Source of the DNA: Sphingobium sp.
GTDB lineage: Bacteria; Pseudomonadota; Alphaproteobacteria; Sphingomonadales; Sphingomonadaceae
DNA: 64,000 nucleotides
Assembly: GCA_022652485.1 (NCBI GenBank)
Contig: JALCRK010000008.1
Coordinates: forward strand, 18,732-82,731
Direction of reading: 5' to 3'
Part shown: positions 52,648 to 61,613 of the stretch, in pieces
Layout: each line of letters opens with the position of its first letter
How positions within the stretch are numbered: position 1 is the first letter of the stretch
Notes under the pieces: generated by a model
The model's database searches: none
The model's input: the letters and a program-made list of their open reading frames with translations, nothing else
Told to the model about the DNA's origin: nothing
Program-made: the position numbers and the translations under genes

Positions 52648-54558
52648 ATGAGGGAAAGCGCCATCAGTCTGGGCAGGGGCCGGTTTGCGGCGCACGGTGC
52701 GGCGGCCATCGGCTGGGCGAACGGCAACTGGAAATTCCTCGTCTTCCTGATCTGGGTCGGCATCAGCGCCTATTATTTGAGCTTGCGCGCCGACGCGGTG
52801 CACTGGTTCGCACTGGGCGATACCGACGACAATATGCGCTATCTCCAGGTGCGGGACTGGCTCAACGGGCAGAGCTGGTTCGATCTGCGGCAGTACCGGA
52901 TGAACCCGCCGGAGGGCGCGAACATTCACTGGTCCCGCATCGTCGACCTGCCGATCGCGGCGTTGATGCTGCTGTTCCGGCTGGTGTTGAGTGCACCTCT
53001 GGCCGACCGCTGGGCCTGCGCCGTCGCCCCGCTGCTTCCGCTGCTCCCGCTGATGTGGAGCCTTGCCTTCATCACCCGCCGCCTGTCGCGCGAGGGCAGC
53101 CTCGCGTGGGTCGTCGCCGCGTTCGGGCCGCTCGGCGCGCCGATGGGGCTGGGTATGTATATGCCGCTCCGCATCGACCATCATGGTTGGCAGCTGGCGC
53201 TGGTGGTGGCGATGCTTGCCGGGATCGTCGACCGCAAATGGCTGCGCGGCGGCCTTGTCGCGGGGGCGGCGAGCGCGCTTTCGGTTGCCATCGGCATGGA
53301 GATGATGGTCTATCTCGCCGGGGCGGGCGGCCTCATCGCGCTGCGCTGGGTGTTCAAGGAAGGCGCGGCGCGGCGCATGATGCCCTATGCTCTGGCCCTG
53401 GGCGGCGGCACCGGGCTGTTGTATGTCGCCTTCGCAAGCAACGACAACCGCAGCATCGCCTGCGACGCGATCTCGCTTAACTGGACGGCGACCCTGATTC
53501 TCGCGGCGGGCGGTATGCTGCTATTGAGTGTCATGCACCTGCGGGGCTGGCCGAAGCGGCTGGCGGCGGGCGCGGTGATCGGCGCGGCGGTGGCGGCGTT
53601 CAGCTGGCATTTCTGGCCGCAATGTTTGACCAGCGCCTATCAGATCGACCCTGAGCTGGACCGCCTGTGGCTCTCGCACATTCGCGAGGCGAAGCCCATC
53701 ACAGGCCAGTCGCTCTCCTCCGCCATTCCGATGATCGCGCTTCCCATTGGCGGCCTTATCGCGGCACTGATCGGCTGCTTAGCAGCCCGCGCAGACAAGG
53801 AGCGGCTGTGGGCCTGGGCCAGCGTCATGTTGATGGTGCTGTTCGCCTTTGCGCTGATGTTCTGGCAGATTCGCTCCGGCCCGGCGGCGCAGCTGATCGC
53901 GATCCCGGCGGTGGCGTGGGTCGGTTATGGTGCGCTCGAATGGCTGGTGCGCGGCTCGGCGGGCGAGCGGGCGAGCGCCCTTCTCGGCCTCGGCGCGGCG
54001 GCGCTCGCGTTCAACGGTAGCTGGGTCTATCCGCAGCTCCAGAATATGGGACTGGTGAAGCCCGCACCTGCGCCCACGGCAACATCCAAAGCCCGTAGCG
54101 CCCGCTTCAAGAAGATCGACACCGCCAATGCGCGCTGCCGCACGCAACCGGCCTTGAGCGTGCTGGACCAGTTGCCGCCCGCGACGATCATGACGCTGGT
54201 GGATCTGGGTCCGCGCCTCATCGCGGTGACGCATCACAGCGTGATCGCGGGGCCGTATCACCGCAACGGCAAGGCGATCCTCGATCTGCACCATGCCTAT
54301 GACGGCAATGAGGCGACCTTCCGCGATGTCGCGCGGCGGCACGGGACGCGCTATTTCCTGCTGTGCCCCGACTTCCCCGAAGGCACCATCTACCGCGCGC
54401 GCAGCCCTGGCGGCATGTATGACCGGCTGGAAAAAGGGCAGATCCCGGCGTGGCTGAAGCCGGTGGAGCTGAAGAGCGGCTTTGCGCTGCCATATAGGGT
54501 GTATCGGATTGAGGGTGGGGCCGCACCTAGCGCCGCTTCCCCTCAAAAAAACCCCTGA
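52648..54558 (+). CDS. Large polytopic membrane protein, probable GT-C-fold glycosyltransferase
   Basis: A 636-residue protein with roughly 11-12 membrane helices. The first external loop has [20 protein letters not shown], an acidic motif like the DxD/ExD of GT-C enzymes. [19 protein letters not shown] and the soluble C-terminal region (about 480-636, with [17 protein letters not shown]) recall STT3/PMT-type proteins. In sphingomonads such genes are often labelled AcrB/AcrD/AcrF family; I see no RND features here. The acceptor and sugar are unknown. GtrA lies across the 74-base divergent promoter region. Confidence 0.68.
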   Translation: MRESAISLGRGRFAAHGAAAIGWANGNWKFLVFLIWVGISAYYLSLRADAVHWFALGDTDDNMRYLQVRDWLNGQSWFDLRQYRMNPPEGANIHWSRIVDLPIAALMLLFRLVLSAPLADRWACAVAPLLPLLPLMWSLAFITRRLSREGSLAWVVAAFGPLGAPMGLGMYMPLRIDHHGWQLALVVAMLAGIVDRKWLRGGLVAGAASALSVAIGMEMMVYLAGAGGLIALRWVFKEGAARRMMPYALALGGGTGLLYVAFASNDNRSIACDAISLNWTATLILAAGGMLLLSVMHLRGWPKRLAAGAVIGAAVAAFSWHFWPQCLTSAYQIDPELDRLWLSHIREAKPITGQSLSSAIPMIALPIGGLIAALIGCLAARADKERLWAWASVMLMVLFAFALMFWQIRSGPAAQLIAIPAVAWVGYGALEWLVRGSAGERASALLGLGAAALAFNGSWVYPQLQNMGLVKPAPAPTATSKARSARFKKIDTANARCRTQPALSVLDQLPPATIMTLVDLGPRLIAVTHHSVIAGPYHRNGKAILDLHHAYDGNEATFRDVARRHGTRYFLLCPDFPEGTIYRARSPGGMYDRLEKGQIPAWLKPVELKSGFALPYRVYRIEGGAAPSAASPQKNP

Positions 54559-54988
54559 GCAAATCCGCCGCTTGCGGCTCGCCCAGCCCACCATAGACCT
54601 CGGGCCGATGGTGGCATTGGGGATGCGCGAACACCCGCGCGCCATGCTCAACGCCGCCGCCCTTAGCGTCTGCCGCGCCATAATAGAGGCGGGCGATGCG
54701 GGCGTGGGAGATCGCGCCCGCGCACATCGGGCAGGGTTCGAGCGTCACATAGAGGTCGCATCCCGCGAGGCGATAGTCGCCAAGGCGCGCCGCCGCCGCG
54801 CGAATCGCAACCATCTCGGCATGGGCGCTGGGGTCGTTATCGCGGCGGTTGCGGTTTTCCCCTTCGCCGAGTATCGCGCCATCGCGCACCACCACCGCGC
54901 CGATCGGCACCTCCCCCGCTCGCTCGGCCGCGCAGGCAAGCTCCAGCGCGCGGCGCATGGGGGCAGGCAGGGGGAAGGGCTGGCTCAT
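54527..54988 (-). CDS. tadA: tRNA-specific adenosine deaminase TadA
   Basis: A 153-residue zinc enzyme that makes inosine at position 34 of tRNA-Arg(ACG). The ORF track shows a 333-aa frame, but only the last 153 residues, from [18 protein letters not shown] at 54988, belong to the protein. The zinc and catalytic residues are in [10 protein letters not shown] and [11 protein letters not shown], the HAE plus PCxxC set. EVPIGAVVV precedes them. It ends 32 bases inside the end of the convergent GT-C gene, which is an unusual tail-to-tail overlap. Confidence 0.95.
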   Translation of the reverse strand: MSQPFPLPAPMRRALELACAAERAGEVPIGAVVVRDGAILGEGENRNRRDNDPSAHAEMVAIRAAAARLGDYRLAGCDLYVTLEPCPMCAGAISHARIARLYYGAADAKGGGVEHGARVFAHPQCHHRPEVYGGLGEPQAADLLRGFFEGKRR

Positions 54989-55102
54989 TGCTACCCTATC
55001 GGCGGAAAATCGCGCCGCCGCAAGCGGGGGCCGCTTGACGAAACACCCCATAACCGCTATCCGCCCCGCTTCCCGGAGTTTCCGAGCAACAGGATTTTGA
55101 TT

Positions 55103-55396
55103 ATGTCGCGCATTTGCGAACTGACCGGCAAGGGCCGCCAGGTGGGTCACAACGTATCCCACGCCAACAACAAGACCAAGCGGGTGTTCCTGCCCAACCT
55201 CCAGAACGTCACTTTGATGTCCGAGGCGCTGGAAACCAGCGTGAAGCTGCGCGTTTCGACGCATGGCCTGCGCTCGGTCGAACATAATGGCGGCCTCGAC
55301 AACTGGCTGTTGAAGACCGCCGACGACAAGCTGTCGCTGAAGGCGCGCCGCTTGAAGCGCGACATCGCGAAGAAGAAGGCCTCTGCCGCCGCCTGA
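55103..55396 (+). CDS. rpmB: Ribosomal protein L28
   Basis: A 97-residue protein starting [20 protein letters not shown], followed by [17 protein letters not shown] and the basic tail [15 protein letters not shown]. The ATG at 55103 fits the family; the 304-aa frame in the ORF track is only read-through from tadA's opposite strand. It is monocistronic: divergent from tadA, closed by a strong terminator 27 bases after the stop. Confidence 0.97.
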   Translation: MSRICELTGKGRQVGHNVSHANNKTKRVFLPNLQNVTLMSEALETSVKLRVSTHGLRSVEHNGGLDNWLLKTADDKLSLKARRLKRDIAKKKASAAA

Positions 55397-55423
55397 TTCG
55401 CGAATCGGTTCTGGATTACAGGG

Positions 55424-55449
55424 AAGCGGCTCTTTCGGGCCGCTTTTTT
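55424..55449 (+). terminator. Rho-independent terminator of rpmB
   Basis: Stem AAGCGGCTC / GGGCCGCTT (one G-T pair) closes a TTTC loop, and six T residues follow. It lies 27 bases after the rpmB stop codon. Confidence 0.88.
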
Positions 55450-55495
55450 GTTGGGTTACCTTGATCCGAAACAGGCAGCTCCGCTGCGTTCGGAT

Positions 55496-55586
55496 GTTCG
55501 GCACCAACCCTCTCCCCCGCCCAGCCACCCGATAGCATATCGCACAATATCGGGTGGCTGGGCGGGGGAGAGGGCTGGTGCCGAAC
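55496..55586. repeat. Long inverted repeat, 39-bp arms
   Basis: The arm at 55496-55534 (GTTCGGCACCAACCCTCTCC... to ...CACCCGATA) is the complement of 55548-55586 with one mismatch, around a 13-base spacer. It fills the space between the rpmB terminator and the stop codon of the leftward phytase-like gene, 2 bases away. As RNA it would be a very stable hairpin on either strand. Confidence 0.9.
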
Positions 55587-55588
55587 CC

Positions 55589-56584
55589 TTACAGAGATTC
55601 ATCCAGCGCAAATTTCAGCAGCAGCGTGCGTTGCAGAAACAGGTGGTTGTCATCGGACACCATCCACAAGATCCGCTGGTTGCCGACCCGCTCCAGCGCC
55701 AGCCCCTCGAAATTGTCGGCCAGGATGGGCGGAGCGAAGCGCGCGATTTCCGGCCCGGTAATGACCGCGCCCGGCCTCATATGGCCAATGTCGACCAGCT
55801 TCAGTACCGCAGTAAAGCCATCGTAAAGCGTCGCGCGGCGATTGAGCACCAGCAGCTTGCCGTTGCCGATATAGACCGCGTCGGTCGGGTCATAGCCGGT
55901 GGGCGGCAGATAGCTCATGCGGATGGGCGGCGGCGTCCGCGCCTCGACCGGGTCGCCCGCGAACACAAGCATGTCGCGTCCGCCGTTCCGCCCCGGCGCG
56001 CCTTCGGAAATGGATATGAAGCGCCCGTCCGGCAGGCGCACCAGCGATTCGATGCTTTCGGTATCGGACCAGTTCGCCATCTCCCTCGGCGCGCGGCAGG
56101 TGCCGATGCTCTTAAGATCGCTCTTGTAGCGGCATATGAGCTGCATCAGCTCATAGCCGACCCAGACATGGGAGAAATCGGCAGCGGCGGCGAGGGATTC
56201 GCTGTCTTCCGGGCGCGGCATCCATTTCTTCTGGGGCTTGGCGGTGCGCAAGACCCGCGCGAGACCGATGAACCGGTCATGGCCAGCCGGCTCGGGGAAC
56301 TCGAACATCGCGCCGCCGTCACTGAGCGTCCAGATTTCGCCTCCTGGCCGGATCACCACCGACGACAACCCGCCGAACAACGTCCGGCCGCTCTTCAGCT
56401 GCCAGCCCCCCAGATAATGTAACGGCCCCACTGCCACCTGCCCCGGATCTGCGGAATTGAGCACGAGCGGAATCGCCTCGATCGCCACGGGTCCGTCAGT
56501 AGGCCGCCCCGGTTTGGTATTCAGCGACAAGCCTATCCCGGCAACCACGAGACAGACGAACAGGACGGCAATCAACCAGCGCAT
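55589..56584 (-). CDS. Esterase-like activity of phytase family protein
   Basis: A 331-residue protein with an N-terminal signal/anchor (MRWLIAVLFVCLVVAGIGLSL). The rest is a beta-propeller-like phytase-like domain (PF13449 type): GGLSSVVIRPGGEIWTLSDGG, DTESIESLVRLPDGRFISISE and ILADNFEGLALE. Members are exported proteins annotated as esterase-like, with no proven substrate for most. The 3' end abuts a 91-bp inverted repeat, and the 5' region holds a second set of inverted repeats. Confidence 0.83.
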   Translation of the reverse strand: MRWLIAVLFVCLVVAGIGLSLNTKPGRPTDGPVAIEAIPLVLNSADPGQVAVGPLHYLGGWQLKSGRTLFGGLSSVVIRPGGEIWTLSDGGAMFEFPEPAGHDRFIGLARVLRTAKPQKKWMPRPEDSESLAAAADFSHVWVGYELMQLICRYKSDLKSIGTCRAPREMANWSDTESIESLVRLPDGRFISISEGAPGRNGGRDMLVFAGDPVEARTPPPIRMSYLPPTGYDPTDAVYIGNGKLLVLNRRATLYDGFTAVLKLVDIGHMRPGAVITGPEIARFAPPILADNFEGLALERVGNQRILWMVSDDNHLFLQRTLLLKFALDESL

Positions 56585-56597
56585 GGGCCGGACCTAG

Positions 56598-56655
56598 GCT
56601 ATCGGCTCGATAATTTCACTCATTATTATCGAGCCGATAGCGCCGCTTCGGCGCT
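56598..56655. promoter_or_regulatory. Two nested hairpins in the divergent intergenic region
   Basis: A perfect 17-bp inverted repeat (GCTATCGGCTCGATAAT at 56598-56614 with its complement at 56625-56641, 10-base loop) is joined to a second hairpin AGCGCCG-CTT-CGGCGCT at 56639-56655. It lies 14 bases upstream of the leftward phytase-like start, and about 140 bases before the rightward glycine-zipper gene. It could be an operator or a 5'-UTR structure; I cannot tell which. Confidence 0.6.
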
Positions 56656-56798
56656 CATAACAAAACTGAACATTTGCTGACACGGCCATTCAGTATAGGC
56701 TCAACGCCAGGAGCCGATAACGGTCATGACAACGGAACGATGATTCGGCTTTCGCACAAAGCCAGCGCTCCGGGTCGGAATTGGCAAGGAGCACAGAC

Positions 56799-57203
56799 AT
56801 GACCATGACAACCGGAAAAAAGCTCGTCGCCGCCCTGAGCCTCGGGCTGGTATCCCTGACTGGCGCAGCGGCCACCCCGGCCTTCGCCCGTCATCATGAG
56901 TATCGCCCGGGCGACTATTACCGGGGTTATGACTATTCGCGCGGCGGCTATGAGGACGGCTATTATCGGCGTGGAAACTATTATGACGGCCACCGTCGCG
57001 ATCGTGGCCATTACGACCGCGACTGGAACTATCGCTGCCGGGACGAAGGCAAGGGCGGCGCAGTGATCGGCGCAATCGCGGGCGGGCTGCTGGGCAGCGC
57101 CGTGACCGAGCGCGGCAGCAAGACAACCGGAACCGTGGTCGGTGCGGCGGTCGGCGCGGTGACCGGCCATCTGATCGACAAGAGCGACGGCCGCCGCTGC
57201 TAA
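56799..57203 (+). CDS. Glycine-zipper 2TM domain (Rick_17kDa-type) surface protein
   Basis: A 134-residue exported protein. The ATG at 56799 has aaggag 7 bases before it; the ORF track's 56781 start lies before this site. A signal peptide (TTGKKLVAALSLGLVSLTG, cleavage after AFA) is followed by a Tyr/Arg/Gly/His-rich stretch (GDYYRGYDYSRGGYEDGYY). A glycine-zipper segment (GGAVIGAIAGGLLGSAVTERG ... TVVGAAVGAVTGHLID) ends the protein. The zipper is that of 17-kDa-antigen-type envelope proteins. No lipobox Cys is seen. Confidence 0.85.
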   Translation: MTMTTGKKLVAALSLGLVSLTGAAATPAFARHHEYRPGDYYRGYDYSRGGYEDGYYRRGNYYDGHRRDRGHYDRDWNYRCRDEGKGGAVIGAIAGGLLGSAVTERGSKTTGTVVGAAVGAVTGHLIDKSDGRRC

Positions 57204-57244
57204 ATGATCCCCGAGAGCCTTGCCGGGAGCTGGGGGATAGACGG

Positions 57245-58351
57245 CTAGCGCGTGTAACCCCGGCCTACCCTTTCCCGCCCCTTGGGCGAAAGAAATATGG
57301 CTCCAGCGGAGACATGGCTGCCGCGCATGACCAGCACGATCTGGTCGTCAGCCATGATCTCCACCGTCTCGCCGGGATGAACTATGCTGGGGCCACCGGG
57401 CCGGTCGATCTGGACGATGAAGAACGCGCCGCTTGCCCGCCGTTCCGCCTCACCGACCGTGCAGCCGGTCAACGCGCCCTTGGGCGCCGCTGTGACGACT
57501 TCCATCGCCAGCCCATATTCGCGCAGCCTGCGCTTCATCTCTTCCAGATGTTCCTGTTCGCTGGCGGAGCGCGCGGTCGCGGGATAGAGAATCATCTCGG
57601 CGATACGCTCCGCGCCGATATGGGTCGGCAACACCACCTTGTCCGCGCCCGCGTGGAACAGCTTCCCTTCGGTGGAAGGCAGCTCTCCCCGCGCGATGAT
57701 CTCCAGTTTCGGGTTGAGGTTGCGCGCGGAGAGAGTGATGAACACGTTTTTGGCGTCGTCCGGCAGGACCGTGGCCAATACCCGCGCGCGCTCGATCCCC
57801 GCTTCCCGTAACGCCTCTTCGTCGGTCGCGTCGCCCACAAGGCACAGATATCCCAGCGCTTTCGCCTGCGCGGCCTTGGCAGGATCCCGCTCCAGAATGA
57901 CGAAGGCGCTGCCTGCCGCCGCCAGCTCCTTGGCCAGCTGGTTGCCGATCCGGCCCAGCCCGCAGACGATGGCATGGCCATTGAGCTTGTCGATTTCACT
58001 GTGCATCCGGTCCATCCCCAGCAGCCGCGTGATCTGATAATGGGCAAATACCTGCACCAGCGCGCCGGTCGTGACAATCATTCCCGTGCAGCCAAGGATG
58101 ATCGTCCCCATCGCGAGCAGGCGCAGCCAAGGGGTATCGATGGGATGAACCTCGCCATAGCCGACCGAGAAAATGGTGAGCGTCACCATGTAGAAGGCGT
58201 CAGCCACTGTCCATCCGGCAGCGACGAAACCAGCGGTCGCCAGCACATAGACGACGCCGACAAACGCCAGCGCCCGGGCCAGATTCTGAACCGGGGAACC
58301 GAATACGCCCTGCTCGGCGAAATCCGCAGGATGATGGAAAGTCTCGCTCAT
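57245..58351 (-). CDS. Potassium channel protein with RCK/TrkA domains
   Basis: A 368-residue two-helix K+ channel. TM1 is about 24-46, the pore has TIFSVGYGEVHP (selectivity filter VGYGE, a variant of TVGYGD), and TM2 follows. The cytoplasmic RCK part begins with HAIVCGLGRIGNQLAKEL, a Rossmann fold that binds NAD or nucleotides. A TrkA_C domain (about 285-360) closes it. The filter Glu in place of the usual Asp is a modest change. The gene is followed by no obvious partner; a 34-aa membrane peptide gene lies upstream. Confidence 0.9.
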   Translation of the reverse strand: MSETFHHPADFAEQGVFGSPVQNLARALAFVGVVYVLATAGFVAAGWTVADAFYMVTLTIFSVGYGEVHPIDTPWLRLLAMGTIILGCTGMIVTTGALVQVFAHYQITRLLGMDRMHSEIDKLNGHAIVCGLGRIGNQLAKELAAAGSAFVILERDPAKAAQAKALGYLCLVGDATDEEALREAGIERARVLATVLPDDAKNVFITLSARNLNPKLEIIARGELPSTEGKLFHAGADKVVLPTHIGAERIAEMILYPATARSASEQEHLEEMKRRLREYGLAMEVVTAAPKGALTGCTVGEAERRASGAFFIVQIDRPGGPSIVHPGETVEIMADDQIVLVMRGSHVSAGAIFLSPKGRERVGRGYTR

Positions 58352-58410
58352 GGGGGCAAGACTAATATGCTGCGCCCATCACGCAAAGGAAAAGAGCCTT
58401 TGGGGCGCGT

Positions 58411-58515
58411 TCAGCGGCGTAATGCGTCTTCCAAAGAAACGGCGACCAGCACCAACATGAAGATACCGGCGGCGACAACAGCGCCCAGTACAGGAAGTTC
58501 GTTTAGCATGGTCAT
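58411..58515 (-). CDS. Candidate small membrane peptide (34 aa)
   Basis: Too short for the ORF track. The reading MTMLNELPVLGAVVAAGIFM... ends EDALRR and gives one hydrophobic helix. A strong SD (agggagagg) lies 5 bases upstream of the first ATG at 58515. The gene sits between plsC (upstream on the same strand) and the K+ channel gene. The size and shape recall KdpF-like peptides, but there is no sequence match and no kdp genes. Confidence 0.55.
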   Translation of the reverse strand: MTMLNELPVLGAVVAAGIFMLVLVAVSLEDALRR

Positions 58516-58575
58516 TGAGCCCTCTCCCTTTTCAGAGAGACGGATATCCCCGGAAAGCGGCCCTGCGTCCTTGAT

Positions 58576-59295
58576 TCAGGTCAACGGACGGGTGGGCGTA
58601 TTGAGGGCGTTGATGGCCGCTTCGGCGCGCGCCTCCGCCTCGGCGCGTGGCAGACCCGGCGGGATGATCTCGCCCACCTTGTAGGTGATGACGCCGGACC
58701 GCTTGAGGAAGCTGTTGCGCGGCGAGACCAGACCGCTGTCCACCGCCACCGGCACGACAGGGAGGCCCAGCATCTGATAAATCCCGGCAAAACCGGAGCG
58801 CAGCGGCGGGCGCTCCCCATGGGGCACGCGCGTCCCTTCGGGAAACAGGCAGATCGGCCGCCCGGCCTCGACCGCCTTGCCGACCTCACGGCGTAGATGG
58901 CGGATCGCCTTTGCGCCATCATCCCGCCTCAGGCCGATAACGCCGTGCCGACGCGCGACCCAGCCCCAGCCGGGAATGTCGATCAGCTCCTGCTTTGCGA
59001 TTACCACCGGCTCGGCAAACAGGCAGAGGATGTCGATCGTCTCGAATATCGACTCATGCTTGAACACATAGAGCTGCGGCTCGCGCGGCAGATCGCCCAC
59101 GATCCGTATCCGTTGCCCCAGTACATAGCGGCACAGGCTGCGGTGGATCTGTCCCCACAAGGTAACGATGCGGCGCATGAGCGGGGCAGAGACGAAAGCC
59201 GCCAGCACGCAGGCGAGCACGCAGAGCGTGGTGAAGAAATAAAACAGAAGCGCAAACAGGGCGGAGCGCAGGGCAACGACGGGAATTGCGTTCAT
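58576..59295 (-). CDS. plsC: 1-acyl-sn-glycerol-3-phosphate acyltransferase
   Basis: A 239-residue membrane acyltransferase making phosphatidic acid from lysophosphatidic acid. N-terminal hydrophobic helices (about 5-35) are followed by motif I KHESIFETID, where the HX4D motif reads HX4E. Motif III-type FPEGTRVPHGE is intact, and VVPVAVDSG follows. The HX4E form (KHxSxxET) is known in one PlsC subgroup, so it is probably still active. It is 6 bases downstream of the ydcF-like gene on the same strand, in an ftsE-ftsX-ydcF-plsC run. Confidence 0.9.
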   Translation of the reverse strand: MNAIPVVALRSALFALLFYFFTTLCVLACVLAAFVSAPLMRRIVTLWGQIHRSLCRYVLGQRIRIVGDLPREPQLYVFKHESIFETIDILCLFAEPVVIAKQELIDIPGWGWVARRHGVIGLRRDDGAKAIRHLRREVGKAVEAGRPICLFPEGTRVPHGERPPLRSGFAGIYQMLGLPVVPVAVDSGLVSPRNSFLKRSGVITYKVGEIIPPGLPRAEAEARAEAAINALNTPTRPLT

Positions 59296-59301
59296 GGGCG
59301 C

Positions 59302-59832
59302 TCAGATCCCCAGCAGCGCGGCGAGGCGACGCAGCACATATTTGTTATACTCCCAGAACAGCGTCGAAAAGCTCGGCTGGCTCGGCACCGCGTCGTACAC
59401 CACCACGATATCGCGCGGCAACGCCTGCCTCAATTCAAACGCCGCGCGCCGCATATGCCAGTCGCTGGTGATGAGACGCACCGTATCATAGCCTCGCCGC
59501 TCCAGCCATTGAGCCGTCTCGATGCCGTTGGAGCGCGTGTCGATGGCTTCCCGCCCCAGGGTGACGCAGCAATCGAACAGCTTGTCCGGGGCGTCGTAGC
59601 GCACCGCCAGCTCGTGCGGTTTCACCGAGCGGTCCACGCCGGATATCAGCATTCGCTTGGCCGCTCCCTCACGCATGAGCGCAAGCCCCCGATCAAGCCG
59701 GCCCGGCCCGCCGGTCAGCACAACGATGGCGTCCGTGGTGCGCCCGTCAAGCGGCTGGGGCAGCAGCAGCGCGAACCAGCCGAAGCCCAGTCCCCACACG
59801 AGCAGCATGAGGGCGCCAAGGCGCGCGGTCAC
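59302..59832 (-). CDS. YdcF/SanA/ElyC-type DUF218 protein
   Basis: A 176-residue protein starting at a GTG (59832) that overlaps the ftsX stop in a GTGA arrangement; the longer frame in the track lies inside ftsX. A single membrane segment (LGALMLLVWGLGFGWFALLL) anchors a periplasmic DUF218 domain: DAIVVLTGGPGRLDRGLAL, SNGIETAQWLERRGYDTVRLITSDWHMRRAAFEL. Members such as ElyC and SanA affect envelope assembly. The coupling to ftsX hints at a division or wall role. Confidence 0.88.
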   Translation of the reverse strand: MTARLGALMLLVWGLGFGWFALLLPQPLDGRTTDAIVVLTGGPGRLDRGLALMREGAAKRMLISGVDRSVKPHELAVRYDAPDKLFDCCVTLGREAIDTRSNGIETAQWLERRGYDTVRLITSDWHMRRAAFELRQALPRDIVVVYDAVPSQPSFSTLFWEYNKYVLRRLAALLGI

Positions 59833-60722
59833 AGGTTGCGCTCCAGCGCGCGCATCACCGTGATTCGCGCCGTGAGCGCCGCGACCAGCACGGCAAAGAG
59901 GGGCAGGCCGAACAATATCGCGACCGAACGCCACGGCAGGCGGATCAGCCCCGCCAGCTCAGACTGGCTGACATGGAGATTGCTGTCGAGCAGCCAAAGC
60001 AACGCAGCAGCCGACACCGTTCCCGCCATCGCGCCCAGCGCCGCATCCAGCGCAATGCGCCGCTGGAACAGTCGGGCGAGCTGGAGATCTGTCGCGCCGA
60101 GCATATGGATGATATCGATCGTGCCCCGATGCGCGGCATGGGCGCTGTTCGCGGCCAGCACCACGACCGCGCCCGTCATCAACAGCATCAGCGCCACGAG
60201 CCCGCCCGCAAGCCACATCAGGGTGCGCATCAGCCCCTCCACCGGGGCGAGATAGCCCTGATGGGCATCGATCCGCGCGGAGGGCAAGATCCGCTTCACT
60301 GCCTGCTCGATCTGCGTGACCCGGGCACTTCCCGCGGCCGGTCTGAGCGACAGGTCGATCAGCGCCGGGATCGGCAGCTCGTCGGCGCGCGCATCCTCCC
60401 CCAGCCACGGCGCAAGTTGCGCCAGCATCTGGGCCTCCGGGACGACCTTATAGGTCCGCACGCCGCGGGCACTGTCGAGATAGGCGGAGATGCCGCGCAC
60501 CGCCTGCATCCGTTTGGCCGCGTTCGCCTCCACAATCTGGATCGTATAGCCACCGGCAAGGTCGCCGCGCAGCCGCGTCAGCGCGTGCCCCAGACCCAGG
60601 GCGCAGGCGGCGGAGAGCACGGTGAGGAACATCATGATGCCGATGATCCACGGCATCGGCCCCCGCCGCCCTTCCGGCAACCAACGGTTGCGCGCGGCGC
60701 GTGAGGAGCGCGCGGACGTCAT
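59829..60722 (-). CDS. ftsX: Cell division ABC transporter membrane protein FtsX
   Basis: A 297-residue four-helix protein. TM1 ([23 protein letters not shown]) is followed by a periplasmic domain (about 50-170) and the three C-terminal helices typical of FtsX, with [21 protein letters not shown] between. FtsEX signals from the division ring to cell-wall hydrolases through the periplasmic loop. The start overlaps the ftsE stop by 4 bases. The partner hydrolase or EnvC-like activator is not adjacent. Confidence 0.92.
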   Translation of the reverse strand: MTSARSSRAARNRWLPEGRRGPMPWIIGIMMFLTVLSAACALGLGHALTRLRGDLAGGYTIQIVEANAAKRMQAVRGISAYLDSARGVRTYKVVPEAQMLAQLAPWLGEDARADELPIPALIDLSLRPAAGSARVTQIEQAVKRILPSARIDAHQGYLAPVEGLMRTLMWLAGGLVALMLLMTGAVVVLAANSAHAAHRGTIDIIHMLGATDLQLARLFQRRIALDAALGAMAGTVSAAALLWLLDSNLHVSQSELAGLIRLPWRSVAILFGLPLFAVLVAALTARITVMRALERNL

Positions 60723-61462
60723 TGCGGCTTGCCCAGCGGCAGGCCTGCGCGGTCATCGCGCGCGGGGCTGGCGGGCGGGAAGCGCAGCGCGCCCGTAGGA
60801 TCGATCAGGCGCCCCTTGTCGAGCCGCATCATCTGCGCATGGGCGATCTGCCCGATCAGTGGCAAATCGTGCGTCGCGATAACGATCGTGGTCCCAAGCC
60901 GGTTCAGCGCCTCGAACAGGGCAATCAGCCGCTTTGCCATCTCGGCATCGACGTTACCGGTCGGCTCGTCCGCCACCAATATGTCGGGCCGTCCGATGAC
61001 GGCGCGGGCAATCGCAATGCGCTGCTGCTCCCCGCCGGAGAGCGAAGCGGGCAGCGCGCCTTCCCGACCGCCCAAGCCAACCCAGGCGAGCATTTCCTCG
61101 ACCGGCCCGGCAATGTCCTTTTCCTCGATCCCTGCCACACGCAGCGGCAGCGCGATATTGTCGAACGCCGAGAGATGCGGTACCAGCCGGAAATCCTGGA
61201 ACACCACGCCGATGCGCCGCCGAAATCCGGGCAGGCGGCCACGGTGCATCATCACCACATCCTCGCCGAAAAGCCTGAGCACCCCGCGTGTGGGTCGCTG
61301 CGCGAGGTAAAGCAGCTTCAGCAGCGAAGTCTTCCCCGCCCCGGAGGCGCCGGTGAGAAAATAGAAACCTCCGGCGGAAAGGGAAAAATTGATATCCCTG
61401 AGCACCTCGGCGTCCGCCCCGTAGCGCAGGCCGATATTCTCGAACTGGATGACCCTTTCCAT
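60719..61462 (-). CDS. ftsE: Cell division ABC transporter ATPase FtsE
   Basis: A 247-residue ABC ATPase. Walker A is [15 protein letters not shown], the signature motif [14 protein letters not shown] and Walker [13 protein letters not shown], with the switch His in VIATHDLPL. The track's frame opens at 61642, but [15 protein letters not shown] at 61462 is the normal start and the rest is promoter DNA shared with the divergent zinc-ribbon gene. It forms an operon with ftsX and the ydcF-like gene. Confidence 0.95.
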   Translation of the reverse strand: MERVIQFENIGLRYGADAEVLRDINFSLSAGGFYFLTGASGAGKTSLLKLLYLAQRPTRGVLRLFGEDVVMMHRGRLPGFRRRIGVVFQDFRLVPHLSAFDNIALPLRVAGIEEKDIAGPVEEMLAWVGLGGREGALPASLSGGEQQRIAIARAVIGRPDILVADEPTGNVDAEMAKRLIALFEALNRLGTTIVIATHDLPLIGQIAHAQMMRLDKGRLIDPTGALRFPPASPARDDRAGLPLGKPQ

Positions 61463-61613
61463 CACCGTGAAGCACCGACCCCCGCGCAAATCCCGCAACC
61501 GGAGCCATCGCACAAGGCTCCGCACAGGTAAAGCCCGCGCGACTTCAACCGCAATGGTTAACAACTCGTCAACATGGCTTGCGCGCGCGTTCGATGCGCG
61601 CTTAATAAGGGAC

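Noticed and set aside
57207-57238. ATCCCC...GGGGAT repeat between convergent genes as a terminator
   Set aside because: A short stem with a long, poorly paired interior and no T-run.
58980-59080. PlsC HX4E in place of HX4D as a broken active site
   Set aside because: The KHxSxxET variant is common in a known subgroup of bacterial acyltransferases, so it does not signal inactivation.
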